Assembly: GCF_902498065.1 (NCBI RefSeq)
Contig: NZ_CABVIR010000002.1
Location: forward strand, 186,001 to 250,000
Direction: 5' to 3'
DNA from: Pseudomonas fluorescens
Lineage (GTDB): Bacteria > Pseudomonadota > Gammaproteobacteria > Pseudomonadales > Pseudomonadaceae
DNA: 64,000 nt
The first letter of the stretch is position 1; each line of letters begins with the position of its first letter. Under the pieces are notes generated by a model. The model searched no databases. It was not told where the DNA came from and saw nothing but the letters and a program-made list of their open reading frames with translations. Shown piece by piece: positions 45,233 to 56,100 of this stretch. Made by a program: the position numbers and the translations under genes.

Positions 45233-46186
45233 TTAATTCGGTCCCGGATCCGCCACCAATCGCCCGGCGTCCTTGGTCAACGACTTGAGGAATTCGGTCT
45301 GCAGCTCAGGATCGTTGCGAGTCAGCTCGATCAGGCTTTGTTCCAACTCACTGGCTTCTTCTTCCAGACCCAGCTCCGACAGACGCTTGACCCGGTGTAC
45401 CCACTGGCTCACTTCGTCGTCTTCGAGGTCGTCGTAAATCAGCCCGTGGGCTTCAAGCAGTTTGCCGCGCAACGAGCTGCTGACGGCCAGGGTCGAGTCG
45501 GTGTGCACATCGTCCTGAGCATCTTCGACCTTGATCAGCAGCCGACTCAGGTGATTGATGTCATGTTCGGCGAACGGGCTGTCGAGCAGATTCAGGCGCA
45601 AGACACCGCTTTTGTCGGTGCTCAGCTCGAACGTTTCCTTGCCAGCCTTGACCTCCACCGGACGCTCGCTCCAGGGCAGGCTCGAGTATTCCGTGCGCTT
45701 GTCGAGCTGGACTTCGTCGATGCCGGCGAGGTTCTGTTGCGCACGACCGTGAGAGGGCGCGTTCATGAACGGGTTGAGCCCGGCGAAACCGTAGCTGAAC
45801 CAGTCCTTGGTCACGCTATCCGGCAGGTTGCCGAGGGCGAACACGTTGACCACGTTCGCGCCGACACCCGCCACCACGGCCACCGCGCCCAGCGGGATCT
45901 CGTAGACCTCCCGCCAGGGTTGGTAAGGCGTGTAACGATCGTAATGCCGCGTGACTTCGAACTCAGTGACCTCGAAGGTCTTCTGCTCGTGGATCTTCAC
46001 ACGACGTTGCGGCAGCTCAAGCACCTTGGGCTCACCGACATCGATCTGCAGGCTGTGATCGAGCAATTTGCGCTCGACGCGCTCCTCGTGCTCGCTGCGT
46101 TGCGACATGTGATTGGCGCAGCCGCTGACCAGCAGGGTGCCGCACAGGGCGGCACCACCGAGGCCTAAGGTGTTTCGCTTGAACAT
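45233..46186 (-). CDS. Hypothetical lipoprotein
   Basis: The 317-residue protein has a lipoprotein signal ending LLVSGC and a short hydrophobic stretch IPLGAVAVVAGVGANVVNVFA near residue 100. The C-terminal third is acidic and helical. I do not recognise a family. It lies 17 bases after proS on the same strand, so it is probably co-transcribed. Confidence 0.8.
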   Translation of the reverse strand: MFKRNTLGLGGAALCGTLLVSGCANHMSQRSEHEERVERKLLDHSLQIDVGEPKVLELPQRRVKIHEQKTFEVTEFEVTRHYDRYTPYQPWREVYEIPLGAVAVVAGVGANVVNVFALGNLPDSVTKDWFSYGFAGLNPFMNAPSHGRAQQNLAGIDEVQLDKRTEYSSLPWSERPVEVKAGKETFELSTDKSGVLRLNLLDSPFAEHDINHLSRLLIKVEDAQDDVHTDSTLAVSSSLRGKLLEAHGLIYDDLEDDEVSQWVHRVKRLSELGLEEEASELEQSLIELTRNDPELQTEFLKSLTKDAGRLVADPGPN

Positions 46187-46203
46187 GACTTCTCTATCTG
46201 GTG

Positions 46204-47919
46204 TCAGCGGCGGATACGGGCCTGGAGGAAGGACAGCACGTCAGCGACCGGCAGCGCTTGCGCCTCGGACTCGGTGCGGCTCTTGTATTCCAGATTGCCT
46301 TCGGCGAGGCCGCGGTCACTGACCACGATCCGGTGAGGAATGCCGATCAGCTCCATGTCCGCGAACTTGATGCCCGGGCTGGTTTTCTTGTCGCGATCGT
46401 CCAGCAGCACTTCGAAGCCGGCCGCAGTCAGTTCTGCGTACAGCTTGTCAGTGGCTTCGCGAACCAGATCGGTTTCGTAGCGCAGTGGCACCAGGGCGAT
46501 CTGGAACGGTGCCAGGGTGTCACTCCAGATGATCCCTTTCTCGTCGCTGTTCTGCTCGATGGCGGCTGCAACCACGCGGGAAACGCCGATGCCGTAGCAA
46601 CCCATTTCCAGGGTCACCGGCTTGCCGTTCTCGCCCAGCACTTCGCACTTCATCGCTTTGCTGTACTTGTTGCCCAGCTGGAAGATGTGCCCGACTTCGA
46701 TGCCGCGCTTGATTTCCAGGGTGCCTTTGCCGTCAGGGCTAGGGTCGCCAGCCACCACATTGCGCAGGTCGGCAACGGTCGGAACCGGCAGATCGCGCTC
46801 CCAGTTCACGCCAAAGTAGTGTTTGTCGTCGATGTTCGCACCGATACCGAAGTCGCTCATCAGCTCGACGGAACGGTCGATGATGATCGGCAACGGCAGG
46901 TTAAGCGGGCCGAGGGAACCGGCACCGGCGCCAATGGCGTCGCGCAATTCGCTTTCGGATGCCATGACCAGCGGACTGGCAACGCCTGGCTGGTTGGCGG
47001 CCTTGATTTCGTTCAGCTCGTGGTCGCCACGGATGATCAGGGCAATCAGTTTGCCCTGCTCTTCAGCGTGAACCACCAGGGTCTTGATGGTCTTCTCGAT
47101 CGGCAGGTTGAAGCCTTCGACCAGTTGCGCGATGGTCTTGGCGTTCGGTGTGTCGACCAGGCGCAGCTCTTCAGCCGGTGCAGGGCGGGAAGTTTCGCGC
47201 GGCACGGCTTCGGCCTTCTCGATGTTCGCGGCGTAGTCGGAACCGTTGCTGAAGACGATGTCGTCTTCGCCGGATTCGGCCAGAACGTGGAACTCGTGGG
47301 AGCCGGCGCCGCCGATGGAACCGTTGTCGGCTTCAACAGGGCGGAATTTCAGGCCCAGGCGGGTGAACACGTTGCAGTACGCCTGGTGCATGCGGTCATA
47401 GGTGACCTGCAGCGAAGGCTGGTCAGCGTGGAACGAGTAGGCGTCCTTCATGATGAATTCGCGGCCGCGCATCAAACCGAAGCGTGGGCGGATTTCGTCA
47501 CGGAATTTGGTCTGGATCTGATACAGGTTGATCGGCAGCTGCTTATAGCTGCTCAACTCGTTACGCATCAGGTCGGTGATCACTTCTTCGTGGGTCGGGC
47601 CGGCGCAGAAGTCGCGACCGTGGCGATCCTTGAAGCGCAGCAATTCAGGGCCGTATTCTTCCCAGCGACCGGATTCCTGCCACAGCTCAGCCGGTTGAGT
47701 ACTCGGCATCAACACTTCGAGAGAGCCCGCGGCGTTCATTTCTTCACGAACGACGGCTTCGACCTTGCGCATTACTCGCAAGCCCATCGGCAGCCAGGTG
47801 TACAGGCCTGAGGCGAGTTTGCGGATCATGCCGGCGCGCAGCATCAGCTGATGGCTGATGACGACCGCGTCGGAAGGCGTTTCTTTCTGTGTGGCGAGCA
47901 AAAATTGACTGGTGCGCAT
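46204..47919 (-). CDS. proS: Prolyl-tRNA synthetase
   Basis: The 571-residue class II synthetase charges tRNA-Pro. The N-terminal [18 protein letters not shown] and class II motif 2 ([24 protein letters not shown]) are clear. The insertion at about 225-405 is the bacterial editing domain that clears Ala-tRNA-Pro. The C-terminal anticodon-binding domain is present. Confidence 0.97.
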   Translation of the reverse strand: MRTSQFLLATQKETPSDAVVISHQLMLRAGMIRKLASGLYTWLPMGLRVMRKVEAVVREEMNAAGSLEVLMPSTQPAELWQESGRWEEYGPELLRFKDRHGRDFCAGPTHEEVITDLMRNELSSYKQLPINLYQIQTKFRDEIRPRFGLMRGREFIMKDAYSFHADQPSLQVTYDRMHQAYCNVFTRLGLKFRPVEADNGSIGGAGSHEFHVLAESGEDDIVFSNGSDYAANIEKAEAVPRETSRPAPAEELRLVDTPNAKTIAQLVEGFNLPIEKTIKTLVVHAEEQGKLIALIIRGDHELNEIKAANQPGVASPLVMASESELRDAIGAGAGSLGPLNLPLPIIIDRSVELMSDFGIGANIDDKHYFGVNWERDLPVPTVADLRNVVAGDPSPDGKGTLEIKRGIEVGHIFQLGNKYSKAMKCEVLGENGKPVTLEMGCYGIGVSRVVAAAIEQNSDEKGIIWSDTLAPFQIALVPLRYETDLVREATDKLYAELTAAGFEVLLDDRDKKTSPGIKFADMELIGIPHRIVVSDRGLAEGNLEYKSRTESEAQALPVADVLSFLQARIRR

Positions 47920-48049
47920 GGTTGGCCGTTGTCGGTTGCTGATGACGAGAAATGACGGAGCATTGTACGGGCGAGATCTGCTGGCGTACAGGCGCGCGGT
48001 CGGTGGTGTGGCAGGAGGGCGGGATTCGCCGCGCCCTCTGCGAAACTTC

Positions 48050-49615
48050 CTACGATTCTTCCGCGACCTGGGTCGGAGTCGGGGTCGGTTCCGGCGTCGG
48101 TTTCGGACCTTCGCGACGGTTCTCCTGGAACCAGTGCAGGGCGATCAACAGCAGCGTCGGAACGCCCAGCAGCGCGGTGATCAGGAAGAAGTTGTGATAA
48201 CCGAATTTTTCCACCATGACCCCTGAATACCCACCAATAAGGCGCGGGAGCAGGAGCATGATCGAGCTGAGCAGCGCGTACTGGGTTGCGGAGAACTTGA
48301 GGTTGGTCAGGCTCGACAAATAGGCGACGAAGGCCGACGTCGCCAGGCCTGAGCTGAAGTTATCCAGGGAGATGGTGCCTATCAGCATGTTCAGGTTGGC
48401 GCCCATGTCGGCGAGCATCAGGAACAGCAAGTTAGTGCCGGCCGACATAATACCGCCGATGAACAGGATCGGCAGGATGCCGAAACGCACGATCAGCAGG
48501 CCGCCCATGCCGGCGCCGACCAGCGTCATGATCAGGCCGAAGATCTTGCTGACGCTGGCAATCTGATCCTTGGTGAAGCCTTGGTCGATATAGAACACGT
48601 TGGCCATCACGCCCATCACCGTATCCGACATCCGGTACGTGGCGATCAGCCCGAGCAGCAGCAGCGCTTGCCAACGGTAACGCAATATGAAGTCGTTGAT
48701 CGGGGTCAGCACCGGCGCCAGGCCACGACGGCCCATGGCCGACAGGCACAGCGCGGTGAGCGAGGTGTAGAGGATCGCCCGCAGGAATGCGCGGTCTTCC
48801 AGCAGCAGATCGAGCAGGCTCACGCCGTCAAACAGCACGCTGGCGAAGTCGGTGTTGTAGAGCTGGGTGAACATGGCCGGCACGGAAACCAGCAGCACGA
48901 TCAGCACGAACACCGAGGCCAGCTGATGCGCAAAACTGTAGCGCCCGGCCTGCAGTTGCGTGCGCAACGGCACCGGTGGTTCGCGCATGAAGAAAGAGGT
49001 GAGCAGCGCCGGAACCATCAGGGCGCCGAACAACAGGTAAGTGCCGGCCCATGCCGAATGCTTGTAGTTGAAGCCGGTGGAGCCAAAACCTTCGGCGAAG
49101 AACAGGGCGCCGGCGGTGGCCAGCAGCGCCGCGATCCGATAGCCGGACATGTAGCTGGCGGCCAGGGCAGCCTGGCGGCTGTCGTCGGCGATTTCCAGGC
49201 GATAGGCGTCGACCGCGATGTCTTGCGTCGCCGAGGCGAAGGCAACGACGACGGCGATGGCAATCAGCCAGGACAGGTGTTTTTGCGGGTCGCAGAAACC
49301 CATCCCGATCAGGCCGAGGATCACCAGTGCCTGGGAAAGCACCAGCCACGAGCGACGGCGACCGAGCTTGCCGAGCAATGGCAGGCGCCATTGGTCCAGC
49401 AACGGTGACCAGACCCATTTAAAGGCGTAGGCCAGACCGATCAAGCTTGCATAGCCAATGGTTTCGCGAGCCACACCGGCTTCACGCAGCCAAACCGAAA
49501 GTGTCGAAAACACCAGCATGTAGGGCAGGCCGGCGGCGAAACCAAGCAACAACAGCACAAGTGTCGATGGGCTGGCATAGGCGGCGAGCGCGGCGCGCCA
49601 GGTTTTACGGGGCAT
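48050..49615 (-). CDS. ampG: Muropeptide transporter AmpG (MFS)
   Basis: The 521-residue inner-membrane permease imports anhydromuropeptides for cell-wall recycling, which influences AmpC beta-lactamase induction. The start [25 protein letters not shown] and [21 protein letters not shown] are AmpG signatures, with more than a dozen hydrophobic helices and a Pro/Thr-rich C-terminal tail. Confidence 0.92.
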   Translation of the reverse strand: MPRKTWRAALAAYASPSTLVLLLLGFAAGLPYMLVFSTLSVWLREAGVARETIGYASLIGLAYAFKWVWSPLLDQWRLPLLGKLGRRRSWLVLSQALVILGLIGMGFCDPQKHLSWLIAIAVVVAFASATQDIAVDAYRLEIADDSRQAALAASYMSGYRIAALLATAGALFFAEGFGSTGFNYKHSAWAGTYLLFGALMVPALLTSFFMREPPVPLRTQLQAGRYSFAHQLASVFVLIVLLVSVPAMFTQLYNTDFASVLFDGVSLLDLLLEDRAFLRAILYTSLTALCLSAMGRRGLAPVLTPINDFILRYRWQALLLLGLIATYRMSDTVMGVMANVFYIDQGFTKDQIASVSKIFGLIMTLVGAGMGGLLIVRFGILPILFIGGIMSAGTNLLFLMLADMGANLNMLIGTISLDNFSSGLATSAFVAYLSSLTNLKFSATQYALLSSIMLLLPRLIGGYSGVMVEKFGYHNFFLITALLGVPTLLLIALHWFQENRREGPKPTPEPTPTPTQVAEES

Positions 49616-49658
49616 GGGCTGAAGTCTGCCTCAAGATTACGGAAACAAAGCGCGCACT

Positions 49659-50012
49659 CTAACCGCTGTGCTCTACCGGGCGCCAGCCATGGCGCTGAAT
49701 ATCAACACGATTGTTCAGGACACTGATGCCTTCGCAGCGTAATCGCGCACGCTGCTCATCCCCCGAAGGGCTGCCTGCCGGGAGGCTGATCCGACCACCG
49801 GCACCGAGTACGCGGTGCCAGGGCAGTTTGGTGTCACCGGGCAACTGGCTCAGGGTACGACCGACCCAGCGTGCCGCACGGCCGAGTCCTGCCAGCTCGG
49901 CAAGCTGACCATAACTCACCACTTTGCCCTCGGGCACCTGCGCCAGGGTCAGGTAGAGCGCCGTGCGTCGGATTTGCGCGGCGCTTTCTGTTTCGATGGT
50001 TGGGTCGGTCAC
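49659..50012 (-). CDS. Alkyltransferase-like protein (ATL, MGMT family)
   Basis: The 117-residue protein has the MGMT DNA-binding fold (VPEGKVVSYGQLAELAGLGRAARWVG). The active-site PCHR motif is changed to PWHRV, so it cannot accept alkyl groups. Known ATL proteins bind O6-alkylguanine and pass it to nucleotide excision repair. Confidence 0.92.
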   Translation of the reverse strand: MTDPTIETESAAQIRRTALYLTLAQVPEGKVVSYGQLAELAGLGRAARWVGRTLSQLPGDTKLPWHRVLGAGGRISLPAGSPSGDEQRARLRCEGISVLNNRVDIQRHGWRPVEHSG

Positions 50013-50024
50013 GGCCGGGGTCCT

Positions 50025-50122
50025 GTAGGAGCGAGCTTGCTCGCGATGAGCGTCAACGATGACGCGAACTGTCTGGAGTAACGCGTCTGTTTCGAGTTTA
50101 TCGCGAGCAGGCTCGCTCCTGC
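50025..50122. repeat. REP doublet (GTAGGAGCGAGC type)
   Basis: GTAGGAGCGAGCTTGCTCGC at 50025 and a partner ending GCTCGCTCCTGC at 50122 flank a 52-base spacer between divergent genes. Confidence 0.88.
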
Positions 50123-50264
50123 AGTGGGTTACCGTCTGTAGGGTAAATCCTCGATCAGTAACTGAGAAATGAACTCAATAGAAATAGTCGGGTCAGTCCT
50201 TGTCAGGGCCTTATTCCTACCGATAATGCCGACTTTTTTCGCAAACTTGAGCCTGTATTTGCTT

Positions 50265-51272
50265 ATGGTGTCCAGAACCCTGCTGTGCCTCGCTGTCCTG
50301 AGTGCATCCACGCCCTTGCTCGCCGACACCGTCTGGTTAAAAAACGGTGACAAGCTGAGCGGCAAGATCACGCTGTTCGACGGCGGCAAACTGTTGATCC
50401 AGACCGAATACGCCGGTGCGGTTCCGATCGACTGGAAACAGGTCAAAACCCTGGAGAGCGATCAGGAGTTGCTGGTCAAACAGGAAGCCTACAGAGGCGA
50501 GAAAGCCAAGTCGTTGCACGCGGCGGATGACGGCAAGGTGACGCTGGAAAACGGCGAGGCGCCGAAGACGGTCGAACTGGCGAGTATCCAGCAGATTCTC
50601 AAACCCAAGCCGGTCGTCGAAGATCTGGTCTGGAAAGGGAATATCGATGCGGCGCTGGATTACCAGCGGGCGGAAAAGGACACCGATGACTACGACGTCG
50701 ACTTCAAGACCACTGCACGCCATGGCAGATGGCGGCACATCGCGGAAGGCGAGTACAACCGTGAATTCCAGGATGACGTGGTCACCAGCGACAACTGGCG
50801 GGGCGAGTACTCCCTCGACCGCTTCCTGACCGAGAAATGGTTCTGGCAGGGCCGCGCTGTCTATAAGCGTGACAAGGTTGAAGAACTCTCTCGTCAGCGC
50901 ACCGTCGGTACCGGTCCGGGTTACCAGTTCTGGGATGACGAGCTAGGCGCATTCTCGCTGGGCTCGCTGGTCAACCGAACGGATTACCAATTCGACGATG
51001 GCAGCAAGGAAAACTTCTATTCCCTGGCGATGAAGTGGGATTACAACCGCTACTTGATCGGCAAGAAGGTGGAGTTCTTCACCAATGGCGAAGTGGGTAA
51101 GCCGTTGTCGGGCGTGGCGGATTATGCGCTCGATGCGGAAATGGGCTTGCGCTACAAAGTGACCGAGTGGGCGTCGCTAAACCTGAAGGCTGAGCGAGAC
51201 ATCATCAGCGGTACTGACGATGCCGATCTGGACAAGACCCGCTACACCGCAGGATTCGGTGTGGCCTGGTAA
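50265..51272 (+). CDS. DUF481 outer-membrane-like protein
   Basis: The 335-residue protein has a signal peptide (LLCLAVLSASTPLLA-DTVWL), a domain beginning VWLKNGDKLSGKITLFDGGKL and a C-terminal DUF481 beta-rich region ending in aromatic GFGVAW, as in beta-barrel proteins. ATG 50265 gives the best signal peptide; upstream in-frame codons at 50169 and 50226 remain possible. The function is unknown. Confidence 0.83.
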   Translation: MVSRTLLCLAVLSASTPLLADTVWLKNGDKLSGKITLFDGGKLLIQTEYAGAVPIDWKQVKTLESDQELLVKQEAYRGEKAKSLHAADDGKVTLENGEAPKTVELASIQQILKPKPVVEDLVWKGNIDAALDYQRAEKDTDDYDVDFKTTARHGRWRHIAEGEYNREFQDDVVTSDNWRGEYSLDRFLTEKWFWQGRAVYKRDKVEELSRQRTVGTGPGYQFWDDELGAFSLGSLVNRTDYQFDDGSKENFYSLAMKWDYNRYLIGKKVEFFTNGEVGKPLSGVADYALDAEMGLRYKVTEWASLNLKAERDIISGTDDADLDKTRYTAGFGVAW

Positions 51273-51276
51273 GACG

Positions 51277-51311
51277 CAAAAAATCGCAGCCCGTGGGCTG
51301 CGATTTTTTTT
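51277..51311 (+). terminator. Terminator of the DUF481 gene
   Basis: AAATCGCAGCCC pairs perfectly with GGGCTGCGATTT and is followed by more T residues, seven bases after the stop. Confidence 0.93.
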
Positions 51312-51332
51312 GCCTGCAAAACACACAGACAC

Positions 51333-51365
51333 AAAAAAGCCCCGCTTTTGAGGGCGGGGCCTTTT
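51333..51365 (-). terminator. Terminator of the cold-shock gene
   Basis: AAAAAAGCCCCGC pairs with GCGGGGCCTTTT, 18 bases beyond the stop of the minus-strand cold-shock gene. Confidence 0.87.
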
Positions 51366-51382
51366 ACTAAAGCAAGTACAAG

Positions 51383-51592
51383 TTAGATAACTTGAACTTC
51401 TTCAGCTTGCATGCCTTTCTGACCGCGGGTAGCGATGAAAGAAACCTGTTGGCCTTCTTTCAGGCTTTTGAAGCCGTCGGATTGGATAGCTTTGAAGTGA
51501 ACGAACAGGTCGTCACCGGATTGTGGAGTGATGAAGCCGAAGCCTTTTTCATCGTTGAACCACTTAACGGTACCAGTTTGGCGATTAGACAT
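51383..51592 (-). CDS. Cold-shock domain protein (CspA family)
   Basis: The 69-residue single OB-fold protein has RNP1 KGFGFI and RNP2 LFVHF and the start [17 protein letters not shown]. It should bind single-stranded nucleic acid as an RNA chaperone. AAGGAG precedes the ATG. The stretch 51593-51946 upstream holds no other gene; it should contain its untranslated leader and the dcd promoter. Confidence 0.95.
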   Translation of the reverse strand: MSNRQTGTVKWFNDEKGFGFITPQSGDDLFVHFKAIQSDGFKSLKEGQQVSFIATRGQKGMQAEEVQVI

Positions 51593-51946
51593 GGTGTAAC
51601 TCCTTGAACAAAGATAACTGCGACGCAGGAAGAACCCTGGCCGAGACTGAGTGCAAAGAGCAGGAAAAATTCTTGTAGATGGTTGGATCGAAATTCAACA
51701 TATCGTGTAGAGATTCTCAGTGACACAAGCAGCACAGTGGCGCCACCTTAACCCTTTTTCCGGGACGTGCCAATGCTTCCTGCGAAGGTTTCTCTGTTTT
51801 CGTGACTGACGGTGCATGGTATTGCGGTGAAACGCCGGAATTTATGGGGGATCGGCGCGAATTGCGCCACGGTCTTTGAACCCTAAGCGCGCGCCCGGTA
51901 AGATGCCGGACAGATTTTTTCCACCTCGCTATTCAGGACACACGCC

Positions 51947-52513
51947 ATGAGCATCAAATCGGACAAGTGGATTCGCCGCATGGCGCAAGAGCACGGCATG
52001 ATCGAACCGTTCGTCGAGCGCCAGGTGCGCGGCAGCGACGATAGCCGTGTGATCTCCTACGGCGTGTCGAGCTACGGCTATGACGTTCGTTGCACTAATC
52101 ATTTCAAAGTGTTCACCAACATCAACTCGGCAATCGTCGATCCGAAAAATTTCGATGCCGGCAGCTTCGTCGACATCCATAGCGACGTCTGCATCATCCC
52201 GCCGAACTCTTTCGCCCTGGCCAGTACCGTCGAGTACTTCCGTATTCCGCGCAACGTATTGACCATCTGCCTGGGTAAAAGCACCTACGCCCGCTGCGGC
52301 ATCATCGTCAACGTCACCCCGCTTGAGCCTGAGTGGGAGGGTCACGTGACCCTGGAATTCTCGAACACCACCAACTTGCCGGCGAAAATCTACGCCAACG
52401 AAGGCGTGGCGCAGATGCTGTTCCTTGAATCCGACGAAGAGTGCGAAGTGTCCTACAAGGACCGTGGCGGCAAGTACCAGGGCCAGCGCGGCGTGACCCT
52501 GCCACGCACCTGA
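51947..52513 (+). CDS. dcd: dCTP deaminase
   Basis: The 188-residue enzyme converts dCTP to dUTP for thymidylate synthesis. The [28 protein letters not shown] stretch contains the conserved catalytic Glu, and [15 protein letters not shown] is typical. AGGA lies upstream of the ATG. Confidence 0.95.
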   Translation: MSIKSDKWIRRMAQEHGMIEPFVERQVRGSDDSRVISYGVSSYGYDVRCTNHFKVFTNINSAIVDPKNFDAGSFVDIHSDVCIIPPNSFALASTVEYFRIPRNVLTICLGKSTYARCGIIVNVTPLEPEWEGHVTLEFSNTTNLPAKIYANEGVAQMLFLESDEECEVSYKDRGGKYQGQRGVTLPRT

Positions 52514-52620
52514 TCGACTCATCTGGCAGGTGGCGGGAATTCCTGAGCGGGTAGACACTCTATTGGGGTGTACTGCCCGGTTTGCGTACAGCGGACGGGG
52601 CCAATGCTCAGGAGTGCTCT

Positions 52621-52830
52621 ATGAAGATCGATCCGCGAATAAGTGCCGAACTGGCAAGGCTTGAGCCCAATCAGGTTGGCGTTTTGGCCTGGTCCTTGTT
52701 GGCACATCCGCCAATCAGTATGGCAGGGGGCATCCCCGGTCAGCCTGATCCCGATACGCCCAACGAACAACCCACCGAACCCGGTGAGCCGACCCTGCCA
52801 GATGAGCCGCCTCCCGCTCCGGTTGCGTGA
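52621..52830 (+). CDS. Small proline/glutamate-rich hypothetical protein
   Basis: The 69-residue product has a folded-looking N-terminus (MKIDPRISAELARLEPNQVG) and a disordered acidic proline-rich tail (PGQPDPDTPNEQPTEPGEP). AGGAG lies upstream of ATG 52621. The reading frame and start signal suggest it is real; no function can be given. Confidence 0.6.
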   Translation: MKIDPRISAELARLEPNQVGVLAWSLLAHPPISMAGGIPGQPDPDTPNEQPTEPGEPTLPDEPPPAPVA

Positions 52831-52856
52831 TTTTCAGGTTTTGGACGAATGGCCAG

Positions 52857-53513
52857 TCAGCCGACTGGCCATATTTCGTTGTCGCCTATGACAAAAATCC
52901 TGCAGATATCATCCCGTTCTACCGGGTACCCACCGGTAAACGCACCGAAAGCCGGTAGCAGGCTGATGCGCTCTCCCAGTCTGAAACACGCCAGTCGCAA
53001 GCGTTGCCGACCTCTGCCGTTCAGCCGATAAACCGGATGTACATGTCCGGCGAGTACATGTCGCTCCGGATGGGAGGCTGGTTCGTGCTGCAACGCGAAC
53101 GGCCCCAAGAGCAGCGGCTCAGGCACCACACGGATGTTTAGCGACGCGGGCGGATCCCCGGCGCGTTGGTCGTGGTTGCCGCGAATTAGCGTCATCGACA
53201 GATCAGGGTGCCGAGCCCGCCAGTCAGCCAGTGCCTTCAACGTCGGGGGTGCATGGGAACCAGGCCCGTGAAGGAAGTCCCCGAGGAAAATCAGTTGGCG
53301 ACAGGGCAGCGCCGCCAGCAAGCCATCCAGCACGGCGATGTTCCGGGACGTAGTGCCTCTCGGGACCTGCTGACCAAGCCTGCGATACGCCGCCGCTTTG
53401 CCAAAATGCACGTCGGCGATCAGCAAGGCGTGTTGCGCCGGCCAGTAAATGGCTTTTTCCGGCAGCAGCCACAATTCTTCGCCGGCCAATCGCACGGGAT
53501 AGGGCGCGCTCAT
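52857..53513 (-). CDS. pdeM: Ligase-associated metallophosphoesterase PdeM
   Basis: The 218-residue calcineurin-like phosphoesterase shows all metal motifs in order: ADVHFGK, GDFLHG, GNHD and GHVHP. PdeM is part of the ligase-associated DNA damage response set. It overlaps the helicase gene at base 53513. Confidence 0.9.
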   Translation of the reverse strand: MSAPYPVRLAGEELWLLPEKAIYWPAQHALLIADVHFGKAAAYRRLGQQVPRGTTSRNIAVLDGLLAALPCRQLIFLGDFLHGPGSHAPPTLKALADWRARHPDLSMTLIRGNHDQRAGDPPASLNIRVVPEPLLLGPFALQHEPASHPERHVLAGHVHPVYRLNGRGRQRLRLACFRLGERISLLPAFGAFTGGYPVERDDICRIFVIGDNEIWPVG

Positions 53514-55990
53514 CAGGCTTTCCCGGTTTCGGCGGTTTTCTCGAGGTCGCCGACCATGCGTCTGATACGGTCCGCGAGTTTTTCCGAACTCATGGCTTCG
53601 CGCATGCGTTCCACCAGCAGAGGGAAGCCGAGGGGCGTAGGACGTTTGACTCGATGCAGGTCGAGTCTGAGCTGACTGATGCGCGCCAACATCTGTTCCA
53701 TGCGTTGAATATCCAGTTCCTCTCGTAAGACTTCTTCCCCAGCCTGGGCCAGCAACAGATTCTCCGCGTCGTACTGTTTAAACACTTCAAAAAACAACCC
53801 GCTCGAGGCTTGAACCTGACGTGTACTTTTAGGCGCACCGGGATAACCGGCGAACACCAGCCCGGCAATTCGCGCGATTTCCCGAAAGCGCCGCAGCGCA
53901 AGCTCTCCGGCATTCAGACTGGCGAGTATGTCCCGCAGCAAATGTTCAGCACTCAACAAATCCGGGTTCAACACCTGTAGCCAATCCACTTCAGTGGGGC
54001 TGAGCAACTCCAGCCCGTAATCGTTGACCGCAATGGAAAACGTCACCGCCTGTTGTTGACTGACCCGCCACGCCAGCAAGCTCGCCAATCCCAAGTGCAC
54101 CCGGCGGTCGGCGAAGGGGTAGAGGAACAGATGCCAGCCTTCACGGGATTTCAACGCTTCGGCCAGCAGGGTTTCCGAGGTCGGCAGTCCGGACCAGCGT
54201 TGCTGGACTTCCAGCAATGGACGTAGCGCCCGCATTTCCGGGCCGATGAATTCGCCCTGCGCGGCGGCACTGAAACGCGCGACCACCGCTTGGGCGAGTT
54301 CGTTGGAAAGGGGCATCCGCCCGCCATTCCAGCGCGGCACGGCGGCTTTTTTCGCGGTGCTGCGTTTGACATAAGCGGTCATGTTTTCCACCCGAACCAA
54401 TTCCAGCAAACGGCCGGCAAACAGAAATCCGTCGCCAGGTTTGAGCCGTGCGATAAAACCCTCTTCAACACTGCCCAACTGCTTTCCACTGCCGCCCTTG
54501 CTCCAGAACTTCAGCTGAATGCTCGCGTCGCTGACGATGGTCCCGATGCTCATGCGATGGCGGCGGGCCAATCGCGCATCCGGTACGCGCCAGATACCCT
54601 GTTCATCCGGTTCAACCCGGCGGTAATCCGGGTAAGCAGTCAGGGAAAGCCCACCGTGACGTACGAATGCCAGCGCCCAGGTCCAATCGGCCACGGTGAG
54701 GTCGCGATAAGCCCAGGCGCCGCGTACTTCTTCGTACAACTCGTCAGGAATAAACCCACCGCCCAACGCCATGCTGACCAGATGCTGCACCAGCACATCC
54801 AGCGGTTTATTCGGCGATTCACGGGGTTCGATCCGGCGTTGCGCCACGGCGTCCCGGGCTGCAGCGGCTTCGATCAGTTCCAGGCTGTGCGTCGGCACCA
54901 GCGTCACCCGCGAGACGCGTCCCGGCGCGTGACCGGAACGCCCCGCCCGCTGCATCAGGCGCGCCACGCCTTTGGCCGAGCCAATTTGCAGCACCCGCTC
55001 CACCGGCAGAAAGTCCACGCCCAGGTCCAGGCTGGAGGTGCAGACCACCGCTTTGAGTTGACCGTCCTTGAGGGCGCGCTCGACCCAATCGCGGGTGTCG
55101 CGTGACAGCGAGCTGTGATGCAAGGCAATCAAGCCGGCCCAGTCAGGGCGTGCTTCCAGCAGCGCCTGATACCAGATTTCGGACTGGGCACGGGTGTTGG
55201 TGAAGACCAGGCTTGCGGGGCTGGCATCCAGTTCTGCGACCACCTGCGGCAACATTTTCAAACCGATGTGCCCGGCCCATGGAAAACGCTCGATGGCGGG
55301 CGGTAGCAGCGTGTCGACGCGCAATTCCTTGGTGCGTTGCCCTTGCACACTGACGCCAGCGCCCTGTGGGATTAATACCTGTTCGGCGTGGGCCTGATTA
55401 CCCAGCGTCGCAGAAACGCCCCACACGATCAGTTCAGGATTCCACCGACGCAGGCGGGCGAGGGCCAGTTGCAGTTGTACGCCGCGCTTATTGCCGAGTA
55501 ACTCGTGCCACTCGTCGACCACCACCATGCGCAAGGTCGACAGCGCGGTTTGCGCATCGGTCCGGGCGAGCATCAGGGTGAGGCTTTCCGGGGTGGTGAT
55601 CAGCGTGGTGGGCAGGCGTCGACTCTGCCGCGCGCGTTCGCTGCTGCGGGTGTCGCCGGTGCGCAGGCCGACGCTCCACGGGATCTGCAAGTCGAGCAGC
55701 GGTGCCTCCAGTGCACGCGCCGTGTCTGCGGCCAAGGCACGCATAGGCGTGATCCATAGCACGGTCAGCGGTTGGGCCACCGGTTTGCGTTTTTGAGGTT
55801 GTTCTACTGAAGAGGCGAAGCGGTTGAGTGCGGCAAACCACACTGCATAGGTTTTACCGGCACCGGTACTCGCGTGCAGCAACCCGGACTGTCCTTGCTT
55901 GACGGCCGCCCACACCTGTTTCTGAAAGGCGAACGGTTGCCAACCGCGAGCGGTGAACCAGTACTTTGCGAAGTCGGGGGAGGTTCCCAT
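53513..55990 (-). CDS. Ligase-associated DEXH-box helicase (Lhr-like)
   Basis: The 825-residue superfamily 2 helicase has Walker [12 protein letters not shown], the DEWH box, motif III SATLG, a second RecA-like domain ([27 protein letters not shown]) and an Lhr C-terminal region. Lhr-type helicases of this set work with an ATP-dependent ligase, PdeM and a beta-lactamase-fold exonuclease. The last two partners are encoded at 60592-63311 in the same direction. Confidence 0.92.
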   Translation of the reverse strand: MGTSPDFAKYWFTARGWQPFAFQKQVWAAVKQGQSGLLHASTGAGKTYAVWFAALNRFASSVEQPQKRKPVAQPLTVLWITPMRALAADTARALEAPLLDLQIPWSVGLRTGDTRSSERARQSRRLPTTLITTPESLTLMLARTDAQTALSTLRMVVVDEWHELLGNKRGVQLQLALARLRRWNPELIVWGVSATLGNQAHAEQVLIPQGAGVSVQGQRTKELRVDTLLPPAIERFPWAGHIGLKMLPQVVAELDASPASLVFTNTRAQSEIWYQALLEARPDWAGLIALHHSSLSRDTRDWVERALKDGQLKAVVCTSSLDLGVDFLPVERVLQIGSAKGVARLMQRAGRSGHAPGRVSRVTLVPTHSLELIEAAAARDAVAQRRIEPRESPNKPLDVLVQHLVSMALGGGFIPDELYEEVRGAWAYRDLTVADWTWALAFVRHGGLSLTAYPDYRRVEPDEQGIWRVPDARLARRHRMSIGTIVSDASIQLKFWSKGGSGKQLGSVEEGFIARLKPGDGFLFAGRLLELVRVENMTAYVKRSTAKKAAVPRWNGGRMPLSNELAQAVVARFSAAAQGEFIGPEMRALRPLLEVQQRWSGLPTSETLLAEALKSREGWHLFLYPFADRRVHLGLASLLAWRVSQQQAVTFSIAVNDYGLELLSPTEVDWLQVLNPDLLSAEHLLRDILASLNAGELALRRFREIARIAGLVFAGYPGAPKSTRQVQASSGLFFEVFKQYDAENLLLAQAGEEVLREELDIQRMEQMLARISQLRLDLHRVKRPTPLGFPLLVERMREAMSSEKLADRIRRMVGDLEKTAETGKA

Positions 55991-56066
55991 GCCGGCGGTG
56001 TGCGCTCTGAAAGTGTTCTTTCAGTGACCGCGACAAACTGTGAAAGGTTTAATGACGAAATGCGGT

Positions 56067-56098
56067 CCTGCAGGAGCAGGCAAGCCGACTCCTGCAGG
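56067..56098. repeat. Single hairpin of REP type
   Basis: CCTGCAGGAG and CTCCTGCAGG form a perfect inverted repeat around 12 bases, right after the transporter ATPase gene. Confidence 0.75.
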
Positions 56099-56100
56099 GG

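Noticed and set aside
46201..47811. 536-codon open frame opposite proS
   Set aside because: It is antisense to a complete proS and shows no start signal.
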